Below, in pieces: positions 9,141 to 17,058 of a stretch of 64,000 nucleotides of DNA. Under the pieces are notes generated by a model that saw nothing but the letters and a program-made list of their open reading frames with translations, had not been told where the DNA came from and ran no database searches. The translations under genes were made by a program, and so were the position numbers. Source of the stretch: Halotia branconii CENA392 (lineage in GTDB: Bacteria; Cyanobacteriota; Cyanobacteriia; Cyanobacteriales; Nostocaceae); NCBI RefSeq assembly GCF_029953635.1, contig NZ_CP124543.1:6666367-6730366 (forward strand), written 5' to 3'. The number at the start of each line of letters is the position of its first letter. Positions within the stretch are counted from its first letter, which is position 1.

Positions 9141-9233
9141 TAGGACTTACACAAAAATGGCTAACAAGCTTAATTTATCGAACCGCCAAGACACCAAGAA
9201 CGCCAAGAATTAGTAGAACGTGCGTAAGTCCTA
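9141..9233. repeat. MITE-like element with TAGGACTTAC ends
   Basis: Perfect inverted ends TAGGACTTAC (9141-9150) and GTAAGTCCTA (9224-9233) enclose 73 bp containing short direct repeats of the type CGCCAAGA/CACCAAGAA. A related GCGTAAGTTCT sequence occurs near 16761. No coding capacity. Confidence 0.6.
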
Positions 9234-9335
9234 AAATCAACGAAATTCAAAGAACTGTATTGAGTTTAATTCTTGAAGATTGATCTAACACTGCTTATTC
9301 AAAAGCAAACTTATCAATAAAAAGCTCTATTAAAA

Positions 9336-10313
9336 TTATGATTTCATCGCCAAAATTTCTTGCGCCTTCATAATATTTTGACGCACAGATTGAGCCGAAG
9401 TATGCAAAGCTTCTGTTTCACTATCACTAAGATTTAATTCCAAGACATTCTCAATTCCACCGCAACCCAAACGACAAGGAACACCAATTACAACATCTTC
9501 TAAACCATATTCGCCTTGCAGATATGTCGCGGTAGGCAATAACCGTGACTGATTCAACAAAATCGATTCTACCATCACACTTGTAGCAGAAGCCGGGGCA
9601 AAAAATGCTCCACCCGTCTGCATTAATTCCACAATTTCCGCGCCACCATTGCGGGTTCTCTGCACCAAGCGTTCAATTGTGGCTACATCCAACAATTCTG
9701 TAATCGGAATGCCGTTGACAGTGGCATAACGAGACAAGGGAACCATTAAATCGCCGTGGCTACCCAATACCATCGCCTTAACATCAGCAGGTAACACCCC
9801 TAATTCTAGAGCGATGAAGGTTTCAAAGCGGGCAGAATCTAACACCCCAGCCATACCCATAATTCGCTCTCGTGGCAAACCTGTAGCTTGCCAAGCTAAA
9901 TAAGTCATCACATCCAAGGGATTCGTGACGACTATAAAAATAGCATGGGGAGAACAGGCGATCGCATTTTTTGCTGCTTCTACAACAATCTTGGCATTGG
10001 TTTTTAGCAAGTCATCCCGACTCATCCCTGGTTTACGGGGAAGTCCAGCGGTAATCACCACGATTTGGGAACCAGATGTATCAGCATAATTGTTTGTACC
10101 GACAATCTGGCGATTATGTAATTCAATTCCCCTAGCTTCCATCAAATCTAGTGCCAAACCTTGGGGCATTCCTTCAACGATATCCAGCAAAACCACATCT
10201 GCCAGATTTTTCTCTGCAATACGTTGGGCTAGTGTACTACCAACTCTACCAGCGCCAACAATAGTTACACGAGGTAAACGACACAGAATCGGGGAGTCAG
10301 AGGAAGAAATCAT
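9336..10313 (-). CDS. mdh: Malate dehydrogenase
   Basis: A 325-residue NAD-dependent member of the lactate/malate dehydrogenase superfamily that interconverts malate and oxaloacetate in the cytosol. The Rossmann motif GAGRVGSTLAQ is at 20-30. The substrate loop reads GLPRKPGMSRDDLL, whose Arg-Lys-Pro-Gly-Met-Ser-Arg form is diagnostic of malate rather than lactate dehydrogenase. VVTNPLDVMTYLAW and the catalytic histidine motif GSHGDLMVPLSR follow. Length and motif order fit the LDH-like MDH group. ATG start at 10313. It is monocistronic, with a terminator at 9020-9052. Confidence 0.93.
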   Translation of the reverse strand: MISSSDSPILCRLPRVTIVGAGRVGSTLAQRIAEKNLADVVLLDIVEGMPQGLALDLMEARGIELHNRQIVGTNNYADTSGSQIVVITAGLPRKPGMSRDDLLKTNAKIVVEAAKNAIACSPHAIFIVVTNPLDVMTYLAWQATGLPRERIMGMAGVLDSARFETFIALELGVLPADVKAMVLGSHGDLMVPLSRYATVNGIPITELLDVATIERLVQRTRNGGAEIVELMQTGGAFFAPASATSVMVESILLNQSRLLPTATYLQGEYGLEDVVIGVPCRLGCGGIENVLELNLSDSETEALHTSAQSVRQNIMKAQEILAMKS

Positions 10314-10689
10314 ATTATGGGAATGCTTTCATGACTTAATGGTATGTCAAGTTTAAACTGATGGATGAATCAGTTTGTAGTAAAGACTTTAGTCCTGATT
10401 TTTTTAAAGAATGTGGATTAAATAAAGTGCAAAACTTGGTTTAAAGACTTTTAAATGCCAAGCTAGCCGATAAGCAAGAATTGTAAGTTAATAAATCCAC
10501 GTTCCTAAGACGCTCTTAACGTCGCTACCGCTGCGCTCTGAAGTTATGCCGCAACCTTTACGTTAATCGCTCATGGGGAAAACCACGCCAGTTCCTATAA
10601 GTTGGCGGCACTTCCTACAAGTCGGGGAACCCGCCCAACGGAGTGCCTTGGAAACCCGCAAGGGCGGACTGGCTCCCCAAGACCCTACA

Positions 10690-10745
10690 GGTGACGCGAC
10701 GCTCCTGCGTCGCTACCGCTTCGCTATCGCAAGCTCGCTACCGCT
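10690..10745 (+). repeat. 56-bp GC-rich repeat, copy A
   Basis: This segment of alternating CGCTACCGC / TCGCTATCGC / AAGCTCGC units is the exact reverse complement of 16672-16727. It sits in a larger 10500-10865 block of degenerate CGCTACCGCT-type repeats and CAAGTCGG(G/T)AACCCGCCCAACG modules that fills most of the 595-bp gap between mdh and ndhO. A 92-codon open frame across the block is a by-product of the repeats and not a gene. Confidence 0.75.
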
Positions 10746-10908
10746 ACGCTCTAAGCGCAGCTATGCCGTAGGCTTTACAGCAGTTGCTACCCTGCGGGTA
10801 CTCCTTCGGAGAACTCGCAGAGTAGCCGCAGAAGCGTCTACAAGTCGGTAAACCCGCCCAACGCACTGCTTCACCGCGCTAACTCACTACAAACCTTAAA
10901 ACAGAAGA

Positions 10909-11124
10909 CTACTTAAATTCTTCAAGTTGATCTAAGCGTAACCAAATATTTGGTGTAGGCACTTTTCCAAACTTCACAAGGGCGTAATCATCTTTAACAT
11001 CTACAATTTCGCCCTGACTTTCAAACAAATACGCAGGAAAGCGATTATCACTGGCTTTTGCTTCTGTACTATTTTCCAGTTTGTCGCGGACAGCGCGAAC
11101 CATATCTCCTTTTTTGACTGCCAT
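10909..11124 (-). CDS. ndhO: NAD(P)H-quinone oxidoreductase subunit O
   Basis: A 71-residue NdhO, a small peripheral subunit of the cyanobacterial NDH-1 complex on the thylakoid membrane, which serves respiration and cyclic electron flow. The family pattern is evident: KKGDMVRAVRDKLENS, then FPAYLFESQGEIVDVKDDYA, then WLRLDQLEEF. The start is ATG 11124 with AGAGGA six bases upstream. It is monocistronic in a repeat-rich neighbourhood. Confidence 0.93.
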   Translation of the reverse strand: MAVKKGDMVRAVRDKLENSTEAKASDNRFPAYLFESQGEIVDVKDDYALVKFGKVPTPNIWLRLDQLEEFK

Positions 11125-11331
11125 GAGTTGTCCTCTAAAAATTTGTAGATTGTTTTCATAGAGGATCTTAGCTCGTGATCAATATGCAAATACATTAATA
11201 TCAGCGAAACTCAATTAACGCTGACCAGCCAATTATAAAGATACAAGCTCACGGCAGTTCGCTCAAGTCGGTAAACTTGCCTCCACAGAACTTTTCGCTG
11301 TCTTGAAAAGTTGGGCGCACGGAAACCGTAA

Positions 11332-11487
11332 TACCGTTTCACTTTAAAGTTGATACATTTGGGCAAGCAGGGGAGGCAGTGCGGTCTTGGGGGTTTCCCC
11401 CAGGAGCAACTGCCGTGGAGCAGGGGAAGCAGGGGAGGTAGGGGGAGTAAGAAAAGTAATTTGTATCAATAATTTCGTGAAATGGTA
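11332..11487 (+). mobile_element. MITE copy 2 (TACCR...GGTA family), long form
   Basis: A 156-bp element with ends TACCGTTTCACTTTAAAG and CGTGAAATGGTA, flanked by TAA at 11329-11331 and 11488-11490. Compared with the ~100-bp copies it carries about 50 bp extra in the centre (GCGGTCTTGGGGGTTTCCCC...AACTGCCGTGGAG), which also folds. It is nearly identical to the copy at 33813. Confidence 0.8.
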
Positions 11488-11538
11488 TAACGCACCCACT
11501 TTTCGCTGTGGGGTTCTTAAATTTTTAATTTTTAATTT

Positions 11539-12393
11539 TTAATTCCCCGTAGAGGTTTGACACTGGGGGCAAAAATGACTAGAACGACCACCTAACTTAA
11601 TCCGTTGGATCAAATTACCACAAACCCGACAAGGTTCTCCCATGCGGTTGTAAACTAAGGCAACACCACCATAGTTACCGTTGATCCCCTTAACATTGAG
11701 GAAATTACTAAAAGTTGTGCCTCCAGCCGCAATGCTAGTTTCCAGTACTTGAATAATTGCATTTCGCAAACGCTCAATTTGCTTTAACTGCAAATTTGTA
11801 CATAAAGTTTCTGGTAACACTCCACTCTTAAACAGCGCTTCATCAGCATAAATGTTACCTAATCCTGCTACCACAGATTGATCTAATAATGCAGTTTTAA
11901 TCGGACGGCGGCGATTTTGTAATTTAGCAGCCAAATAATCTACTGTAAATTGTGGTGAAAATGGGTCTAGCGCGAGTTTTGCCAAACCAGTAATAATACT
12001 TTCTACTGCGACACCTGGGGGAACCCACCACATTTGACCGAAGGTGCGTTGGTCAACAAAGCGCAATTCTTGTTGATCCCCAAAAAATAATCTTACCCGC
12101 GTATGCTTGTGTAATGGTTCATCTTGATGCAGCCACAGCAATTGACCAGTCATTCGCAGATGAACTCCTAACCAACTAGTGGCAAGAGATGAATTAAGTT
12201 CAGCTAAAAGATATTTGCCGCGACGATGCCAAGTGGCAATGCTACTTCCTTTAATTCCATCAATAAACTCACCAATAGAAAACGGGTAGGCGATGGTGCG
12301 ATTGAGCAACACATCTCCACCCGTAATTTCTCGGTTGAGGGTCAATTGATTTAGACCCCTTCGGACTGTTTCAACTTCAGGCAATTCAGGCAT
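11539..12393 (-). CDS. mutM: Formamidopyrimidine-DNA glycosylase
   Basis: A 284-residue Fpg/MutM, a base-excision repair enzyme that removes 8-oxoguanine and formamidopyrimidines and then nicks the abasic site. The invariant N-terminus MPELPEVETVRRGL supplies the Pro2 nucleophile and Glu3. HRRGKYLL carries the conserved lysine, QTAFGQ-type DNA contacts are seen as QRTFGQMWW, and LGNIYADEALF provides the helix-two-turn-helix. The C-terminus is a four-Cys zinc finger (CRVCGN...FCPQCQ). It lies downstream of psaE on the same strand, an arrangement seen in other cyanobacteria. Confidence 0.96.
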   Translation of the reverse strand: MPELPEVETVRRGLNQLTLNREITGGDVLLNRTIAYPFSIGEFIDGIKGSSIATWHRRGKYLLAELNSSLATSWLGVHLRMTGQLLWLHQDEPLHKHTRVRLFFGDQQELRFVDQRTFGQMWWVPPGVAVESIITGLAKLALDPFSPQFTVDYLAAKLQNRRRPIKTALLDQSVVAGLGNIYADEALFKSGVLPETLCTNLQLKQIERLRNAIIQVLETSIAAGGTTFSNFLNVKGINGNYGGVALVYNRMGEPCRVCGNLIQRIKLGGRSSHFCPQCQTSTGN

Positions 12394-12636
12394 TTAAGCT
12401 GATTAAGCAAGCAATCTGATGTACTTTAGGGATCAGGGCAGACAAGATAAAGAAGCATGTAGACACCTATCGGTAGCTAGCCACATTACTCAAAAGAACC
12501 CGTAAATACCCGCAGGTCGGTTTCTTATGGAGTAGAGTAGGCTATGTTGAAGGATGAAAGAAATGAAAGTTTCATACTTCATACTTAAGGCTTCCCTTCA
12601 TCATCTCATCAAATAATCCCTTTTAGGCTTTGCTGC

Positions 12637-12849
12637 TTATTTTTTTGGCTTAGCCTTGGGTGCTTCTACCTCGATTAATTCATCCGGGGCAAAATTATTG
12701 GTGTTGATACCAGCGTAATTTACCTTATCAAACCGGACAATTACTGGGTATTTGATGCCGCTTTGATCAACAGAAGCCACGGTTCCTAAATCCTGAAACC
12801 AGTAGGATTCTGGGCGGAGAATACGTACTTTAGAACCACGTTGAACCAT
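12637..12849 (-). CDS. psaE: Photosystem I reaction centre subunit IV
   Basis: A 70-residue PsaE, the stromal/cytoplasmic SH3-like subunit of photosystem I that helps dock ferredoxin and supports cyclic electron flow. Hallmarks: VQRGSKVRILRPESYWFQDLGTVASVD, YPVIVRFDKVNY, NTNNFAPDELIEVE. The lysine-rich tail (APKAKPKK) is usual in cyanobacteria. ATG start preceded by an AAGGGAAA Shine-Dalgarno-like run. Confidence 0.97.
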   Translation of the reverse strand: MVQRGSKVRILRPESYWFQDLGTVASVDQSGIKYPVIVRFDKVNYAGINTNNFAPDELIEVEAPKAKPKK

Positions 12850-13198
12850 GATTATTTTCCCTTTTAGTTATCAATCGCCAATATACAGGGCTAATTGATT
12901 TCACTCTACAACCTGAAGGTCTCTGCTAGAGGCTTTATTAAGTTATTTATCTAATTGGTTAACAATCAATACTCAACGCTCAAAAGTTACTTGTTTATTC
13001 CCTCTGCCCTTGGTCACTGAGTTTCGACTGCGCTCAACTACCGCGAAGCCGAAGTGCTGCTCCCTGCCCCCCGCCTCCATCTACCTCTATTGGTAGTTCT
13101 AATCCTCGCATACCAAACCTAAAATGAGGTCACACCCCGCTTGACAAAGTTCATACAATCAACTATGTTCGTTCGCAAATACACTATGTAAAAAACTC
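12850..13198. other. psaE upstream region with a repeat fragment
   Basis: A 349-bp gap between psaE and the fibrillin gene. The proximal part should hold the psaE promoter and leader, but I could not single out boxes with confidence. At 13015-13085 lies a repeat fragment (GAGTTTCGACTGCGCTCAAC followed by CTGCTCCCTGCCCCCCGCC) related to repeats near 54871 and 55329. No gene seen. Confidence 0.35.
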
Positions 13199-13783
13199 TT
13201 ATGTTTTGCTTAAAACAAACACACTACCCTCGTTGCCCCTGCCAATTCGCAGATCGTTATCTATATAAGTTATGTCCAACCAGCCTTGTTGTGTATCGCT
13301 GTTAATAGGGACATCAACTGCCGTAAATTTTTGACCAGCTTCAATTTGTTGGATAAAGCTTTCCGGTGAACTGTACTCGATTAAACGTTGTAAACCAACA
13401 ATAGACCGCTGAAATTTTACTTGGACGCGACGACCTGAAACTGGCTCGAATTTCGCAGCTACGCTGACTAATCCTTCAAGATATGGTAAGCCGTAAATCT
13501 CAGCTATATTGTAAACGCTGGTAGTATTTACCCGAATACACTGATAAATTTGACCAAGTTTACATAGCGGTACGCGATCTAAGTTTAAAAGGCCTCTGCT
13601 AGTGGTGTATAGTAATCGCCAATCGCCATTTAGCAAGTTGCTTGCTTCCACCGGACATGGTGTAGGATTGAGGTCTTCTAAGTTGGCGATCGCCACTAAG
13701 ATAGCTTGTTTTTGCTGCTCACTGGCTAGTAAACCCCGATTAGTACCAGCGATCGCATCGATTAAATCCGCTTTTCCCATCAT
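13199..13783 (-). CDS. PAP/fibrillin family protein
   Basis: A 194-residue plastid-lipid-associated (PAP/fibrillin) protein. The family pattern includes NLLNGDWRLLYTTSRGLLNLDR near residue 48, LGQIYQCIRV in the middle and the C-terminal DVPINSD, WLDITYIDNDLRIGRGNEGSVFVL. Fibrillins are lipocalin-like and associate with thylakoid membranes or plastoglobule-like lipid bodies, with roles in photoprotection. The substrate is unknown. Two adjacent ATG codons are possible starts. Confidence 0.85.
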   Translation of the reverse strand: MMGKADLIDAIAGTNRGLLASEQQKQAILVAIANLEDLNPTPCPVEASNLLNGDWRLLYTTSRGLLNLDRVPLCKLGQIYQCIRVNTTSVYNIAEIYGLPYLEGLVSVAAKFEPVSGRRVQVKFQRSIVGLQRLIEYSSPESFIQQIEAGQKFTAVDVPINSDTQQGWLDITYIDNDLRIGRGNEGSVFVLSKT

Positions 13784-14013
13784 TGCCTATTACCTATCAC
13801 CTCTATTAAGTCGATATTAATGTCCTATGTACAGAGCCGTGCAATTTACTCAGAATCTATTCCTAATTGTCTTGCCACTATTAAATAAAATATTTTTACC
13901 AACTTGCGGATTTATCAACCCACGAGTTGAATGTATGAATAACTAAATTTTTCCGTGTCAAGTGATAGACTTCTTAATGTCTAGTTACATAAATTTCCTT
14001 GTGTATTGGTCGT

Positions 14014-14256
14014 ATGTTAAATTCTCCCTTACGTGAAGCCCCTCGGAACCAACGAGCTACTGTAATCCCTTTAAAGCAAGAGTCCTCTTTGTTGGACTGG
14101 TTGCAAAGTAACGGTCGTCTCATAGCCCGTGAAGTTCACGAACGCGATTTTCGGAATGAAGATCAAGAAGAAATCTCAGATTTTCTCGGTGGAGAAGATG
14201 GCATTAACGACTATGACCTAGATGATGACGATGATGCAACTGTAAGCGAAGATTAG
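14014..14256 (+). CDS. DUF3134 family protein
   Basis: An 80-residue acidic cyanobacterial protein of unknown function. The conserved N-terminal block reads MLNSPLREAPRNQRATVIPL, then SSLLDWLQSNGRLIARE. The C-terminus is a stretch of Asp and Glu (DYDLDDDDDATVSED). An in-frame TTG lies five codons upstream, but the family's conserved start matches ATG 14014. The gene is 81 bp ahead of mraY on the same strand, so joint transcription is possible. Confidence 0.8.
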   Translation: MLNSPLREAPRNQRATVIPLKQESSLLDWLQSNGRLIAREVHERDFRNEDQEEISDFLGGEDGINDYDLDDDDDATVSED

Positions 14257-14337
14257 CCTGTTGAGGCTAGCTGAGATTTGGTGATCTCATTGTCCCTGCT
14301 GTTCAGTTTTTTAAGTGTGGAGTGAAGGGAAATTTCC

Positions 14338-15441
14338 GTGGACGCTAAATTATCTCCTAACCAAGGATTGAATTTTTCTGGTATCGGTTTAGCTTCTTGT
14401 TTAGCCACCGGGCTAAGCATAGCAGCATTAAATTTTGATTGGATGGGCAATAGATCACCCTTTCAAGGTATGTCGCTGACTCTACCCCTATTGTTGGGTG
14501 CTGTGAGTGCGGCTGCTATGGGGTACGTAGTCATACCGTTGTTGCAAGCACTCAAAACTGGGCAAATAATCCGCGAAGATGGGCCACAAGCTCATTTAAA
14601 AAAGGCAGGGACACCAACAATGGGGGGGATATTTTTTATCCCCGTAGCTGTGATCATTGCCTGCGTCTGTTCTGGTTTTGCTAAAGAAGTACTTGCCGTT
14701 TCGGCTTTGACCCTTAGCTATGGGTTTGTTGGCTGGATTGATGATTGGCAAATTCTTCGCCGCAAGTCAAATAAAGGTATATCCCCCCGGATGAAACTGG
14801 CTTTGCAAGTTGGTTTTGCAGTAGTGTTTTGTCTGTGGTTAATGTTTAATCAACCTGCTAATATTACAAATATTGCTTTGCCTGGAGTGGGTTGGGTATT
14901 ACCATTAGGTTTTTTATTCTGGCCTTTGGCTGGTTTTGTTCTAGTGGCTGAGAGTAATGCAACTAATTTAACTGATGGCATTGATGGCTTAGCAGCAGGA
15001 ACAGTAGCGATCGCTTTACTGGCATTAGGCGCATTAGTGGCCCCTGCATCTTTGGGATTAATGGCTTTCTGTGCGGCTTTAAGTGGCGGTTGTTTGGGTT
15101 TTTTAGCTCATAATCGCAATCCAGCCCGCGTTTTTATGGGTGACACGGGTTCTCTGGCGCTAGGAGGGGCTTTAGGGGCTGTAGCGTTGCTGACAAACAG
15201 CTTGGTAGCTTTGTTTATTCTCAGCGGGATCTTTTTTGTAGAAACTCTTTCTGTGATGGCACAGGTGAGTTACTACAAGGCTACCAAAGGGCCAGATGGT
15301 AAAGGTAAGCGTTTGTTTAGAATGGCTCCTCTACATCATCACTTAGAATTGGTCGGCTGGTCAGAGTTACAAGTAGTTGCTGTGTTTTATATAATCGCCG
15401 CTATTTTAGCTGCAATTTGTTTGGCGATCGCTCCGTTTTAA
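14338..15441 (+). CDS. mraY: Phospho-N-acetylmuramoyl-pentapeptide-transferase
   Basis: A 367-residue polytopic membrane enzyme that moves phospho-MurNAc-pentapeptide from UDP to undecaprenyl phosphate, giving lipid I in peptidoglycan synthesis. Seen: GPQAHLKKAGTPTMGG near the N-terminus, FVGWIDDWQILRRKSNKG (catalytic Asp pair), ATNLTDGIDGLAAGT, FMGDTGSLALGG and MAPLHHHLELVGW (His cluster), with about ten hydrophobic helices. The GTG start at 14338 follows GAAGGGAAA. A terminator follows at 15472. Confidence 0.96.
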   Translation: MDAKLSPNQGLNFSGIGLASCLATGLSIAALNFDWMGNRSPFQGMSLTLPLLLGAVSAAAMGYVVIPLLQALKTGQIIREDGPQAHLKKAGTPTMGGIFFIPVAVIIACVCSGFAKEVLAVSALTLSYGFVGWIDDWQILRRKSNKGISPRMKLALQVGFAVVFCLWLMFNQPANITNIALPGVGWVLPLGFLFWPLAGFVLVAESNATNLTDGIDGLAAGTVAIALLALGALVAPASLGLMAFCAALSGGCLGFLAHNRNPARVFMGDTGSLALGGALGAVALLTNSLVALFILSGIFFVETLSVMAQVSYYKATKGPDGKGKRLFRMAPLHHHLELVGWSELQVVAVFYIIAAILAAICLAIAPF

Positions 15442-15471
15442 ATCTTTAATACAATTAATGGAAGATTAGTG

Positions 15472-15507
15472 AATAACCTCTGCATTTGCGGGGGTTATTG
15501 TTTTTTA
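15472..15507 (+). terminator. Intrinsic terminator after mraY
   Basis: AATAACCTC (15472-15480) and GGGGTTATT (15491-15499) form a 9-bp stem with one mismatch, closely followed by TTTTTT at 15501. It lies 30 bp past the mraY stop. Confidence 0.8.
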
Positions 15508-15702
15508 TGGCGTTGCTGAATTATCTCACGCAGAGGCACAGAGAGTAATTTGTGTAATTCGTAATTCGTAATTAAAAAATTCAGATGTAATCTGGGTTGA
15601 CAACGTTGCATGTATCGTGTTCTTTTTTCAAGTTGATGTAATATTAAATTTTTGCATTTATTCAAGATATCTTTTAATGTTTGATAAGCTGTAAGCGCTG
15701 GT

Positions 15703-16551
15703 ATGAGGAGTATCTATCGTATTATGCACTGGTTGTTTACGGGTGGTTTAAGTGTAGATAAATTAACGGTTAAGATTGCGGGACTTGCCCCATCTTTACA
15801 AGGTACAAGATTAGTACAATTATCAGATTTTCACTATGATGGTTTGCGGCTATCAGAAAAAATGTTAGAAGATGCGATCGCTGCTACTAATGAAGCCGAA
15901 CCAGATTTAATTGTATTAACTGGCGATTATGTGACTGACGATCCTACACCAATTCATCAGCTTGTATTACGACTCAAGCATCTGCAAAGTCGTTGTGGTA
16001 TTTATGCTGTACTCGGCAACCATGACATACACTACGGTCACTCTCAAGCGGAAGTTACAGAGGCATTTACTCGTATTGGAGTTCAAGTTCTTTGGAATGA
16101 AATTGCTTACCCGTTGGGGCAAGAATTACCATTAGTAGGATTGGCTGATTATTGGTCACGAGAGTTTAATCCTGCACCAGTGATGAAGCAATTAAATCCA
16201 GCTATACCCCGGATCGTTTTATCTCACAACCCAGATACAGCCAAAATATTGGCACAGTGGCGCGTAGATCTACAATTATCTGGTCATACCCACGGTGGTC
16301 ATATTGTGATCCCAGGTATTGGCCCTGTAGTTTTTCATTATAAAAAGATGCTGAAACAATTACCTAAAAAAATGCGGCGTTGGGTTCCCTTTTTCTTAGG
16401 AGATTGTTCAAAAGTAGTGCGATATTGGGAGTGGGCGCAGGGATTTCATCAAGTTGCAGATAATCAGTTATATGTAAATCGTGGCTTGGGAACTTATCGA
16501 CCAGGACGTTTATTTTGTCCACCAGAGGTAACTGTAATTACGTTAGTTTAG
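15703..16551 (+). CDS. Metallophosphoesterase (YkuE-like)
   Basis: A 282-residue calcineurin-fold hydrolase with a two-metal active site: QLSDFHYDG (D-x-H), LTGDYVTDDP, LGNHDIHYG, SHNPD and LSGHTHGGH. This order matches the YkuE / LpxH-type membrane-associated phosphoesterases, which act on lipid-linked or nucleotide phosphates. A short N-terminal segment (YRIMHWLFTGGL) may bind the membrane but is not a clear signal peptide. Substrate unknown. Start ATG 15703. Confidence 0.88.
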   Translation: MRSIYRIMHWLFTGGLSVDKLTVKIAGLAPSLQGTRLVQLSDFHYDGLRLSEKMLEDAIAATNEAEPDLIVLTGDYVTDDPTPIHQLVLRLKHLQSRCGIYAVLGNHDIHYGHSQAEVTEAFTRIGVQVLWNEIAYPLGQELPLVGLADYWSREFNPAPVMKQLNPAIPRIVLSHNPDTAKILAQWRVDLQLSGHTHGGHIVIPGIGPVVFHYKKMLKQLPKKMRRWVPFFLGDCSKVVRYWEWAQGFHQVADNQLYVNRGLGTYRPGRLFCPPEVTVITLV

Positions 16552-16671
16552 TAGGAGGCAGGAGGCAGCGCTATGACTGCCGCAAGAGTCAGAAACGAAC
16601 CACACAGACACAGAGAACACGTAAAACAGCGCTGCGGGAGGGTTTCCCTCCGTAGGTGACTGTGTTAGCGC

Positions 16672-16727
16672 AGCGGTAGCGAGCTTGCGATAGCGAAGCG
16701 GTAGCGACGCAGGAGCGTCGCGTCACC
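16672..16727 (-). repeat. 56-bp GC-rich repeat, copy B
   Basis: Exact reverse complement of 10690-10745. It lies in a 264-bp gap between the phosphoesterase and the DUF433 gene that otherwise contains repeat debris (for example GGGAGGGTTTCCCTCC at 16636-16651). Confidence 0.8.
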
Positions 16728-16815
16728 CGAAGGGAGGAATGAGAATTTGAGAGTTTTTTTGCGTAAGTTCTAATCAGAATGAGATAGCCTAGCAATGTTG
16801 CCAAGAAGAGAGATA

Positions 16816-17031
16816 ATGAGCCAGTCAGCAATCATTACTGCATCACCAGATTTAATGAATGGTACGCCAGTCTTCGCAGGAACGCGAGTGCCTGTGCAGA
16901 CTTTAGTGGATTATTTGAAAGTAGGGGAATCTATTAATGATTTTCTAAAGGGATTTTTTACAGTGAAGCGAGAACAAATTATTGCTTTTCTGGAAGCCGC
17001 AGAAGCCCAAATTCTGAAGCTTGTTGCATAG
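16816..17031 (+). CDS. DUF433 antitoxin-like protein, orphan
   Basis: A 71-residue DUF433 protein: PDLMNGTPVFAGTRVPVQTLVDYL, then GESINDFLKGFFTVKREQI and a helical end. DUF433 proteins are small winged-helix antitoxins usually followed by a PIN-like DUF5615 toxin. Here the next 28 bp lead straight into the convergent WD40 gene and no toxin is seen, so the unit is an orphan. The start chosen is ATG 16816, which has GAAGAGAG upstream; an in-frame ATG at 16795 is less likely. Confidence 0.8.
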   Translation: MSQSAIITASPDLMNGTPVFAGTRVPVQTLVDYLKVGESINDFLKGFFTVKREQIIAFLEAAEAQILKLVA

Positions 17032-17058
17032 TGTGAATAAAAAAATGAAATCTGAGTA

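Noticed and set aside
10573..10851. 92-codon open frame in the mdh-ndhO gap
   Set aside because: It runs through degenerate GC-rich repeats (CGCTACCGCT and CAAGTCGG modules) and has no ribosome-binding site or protein-like composition.
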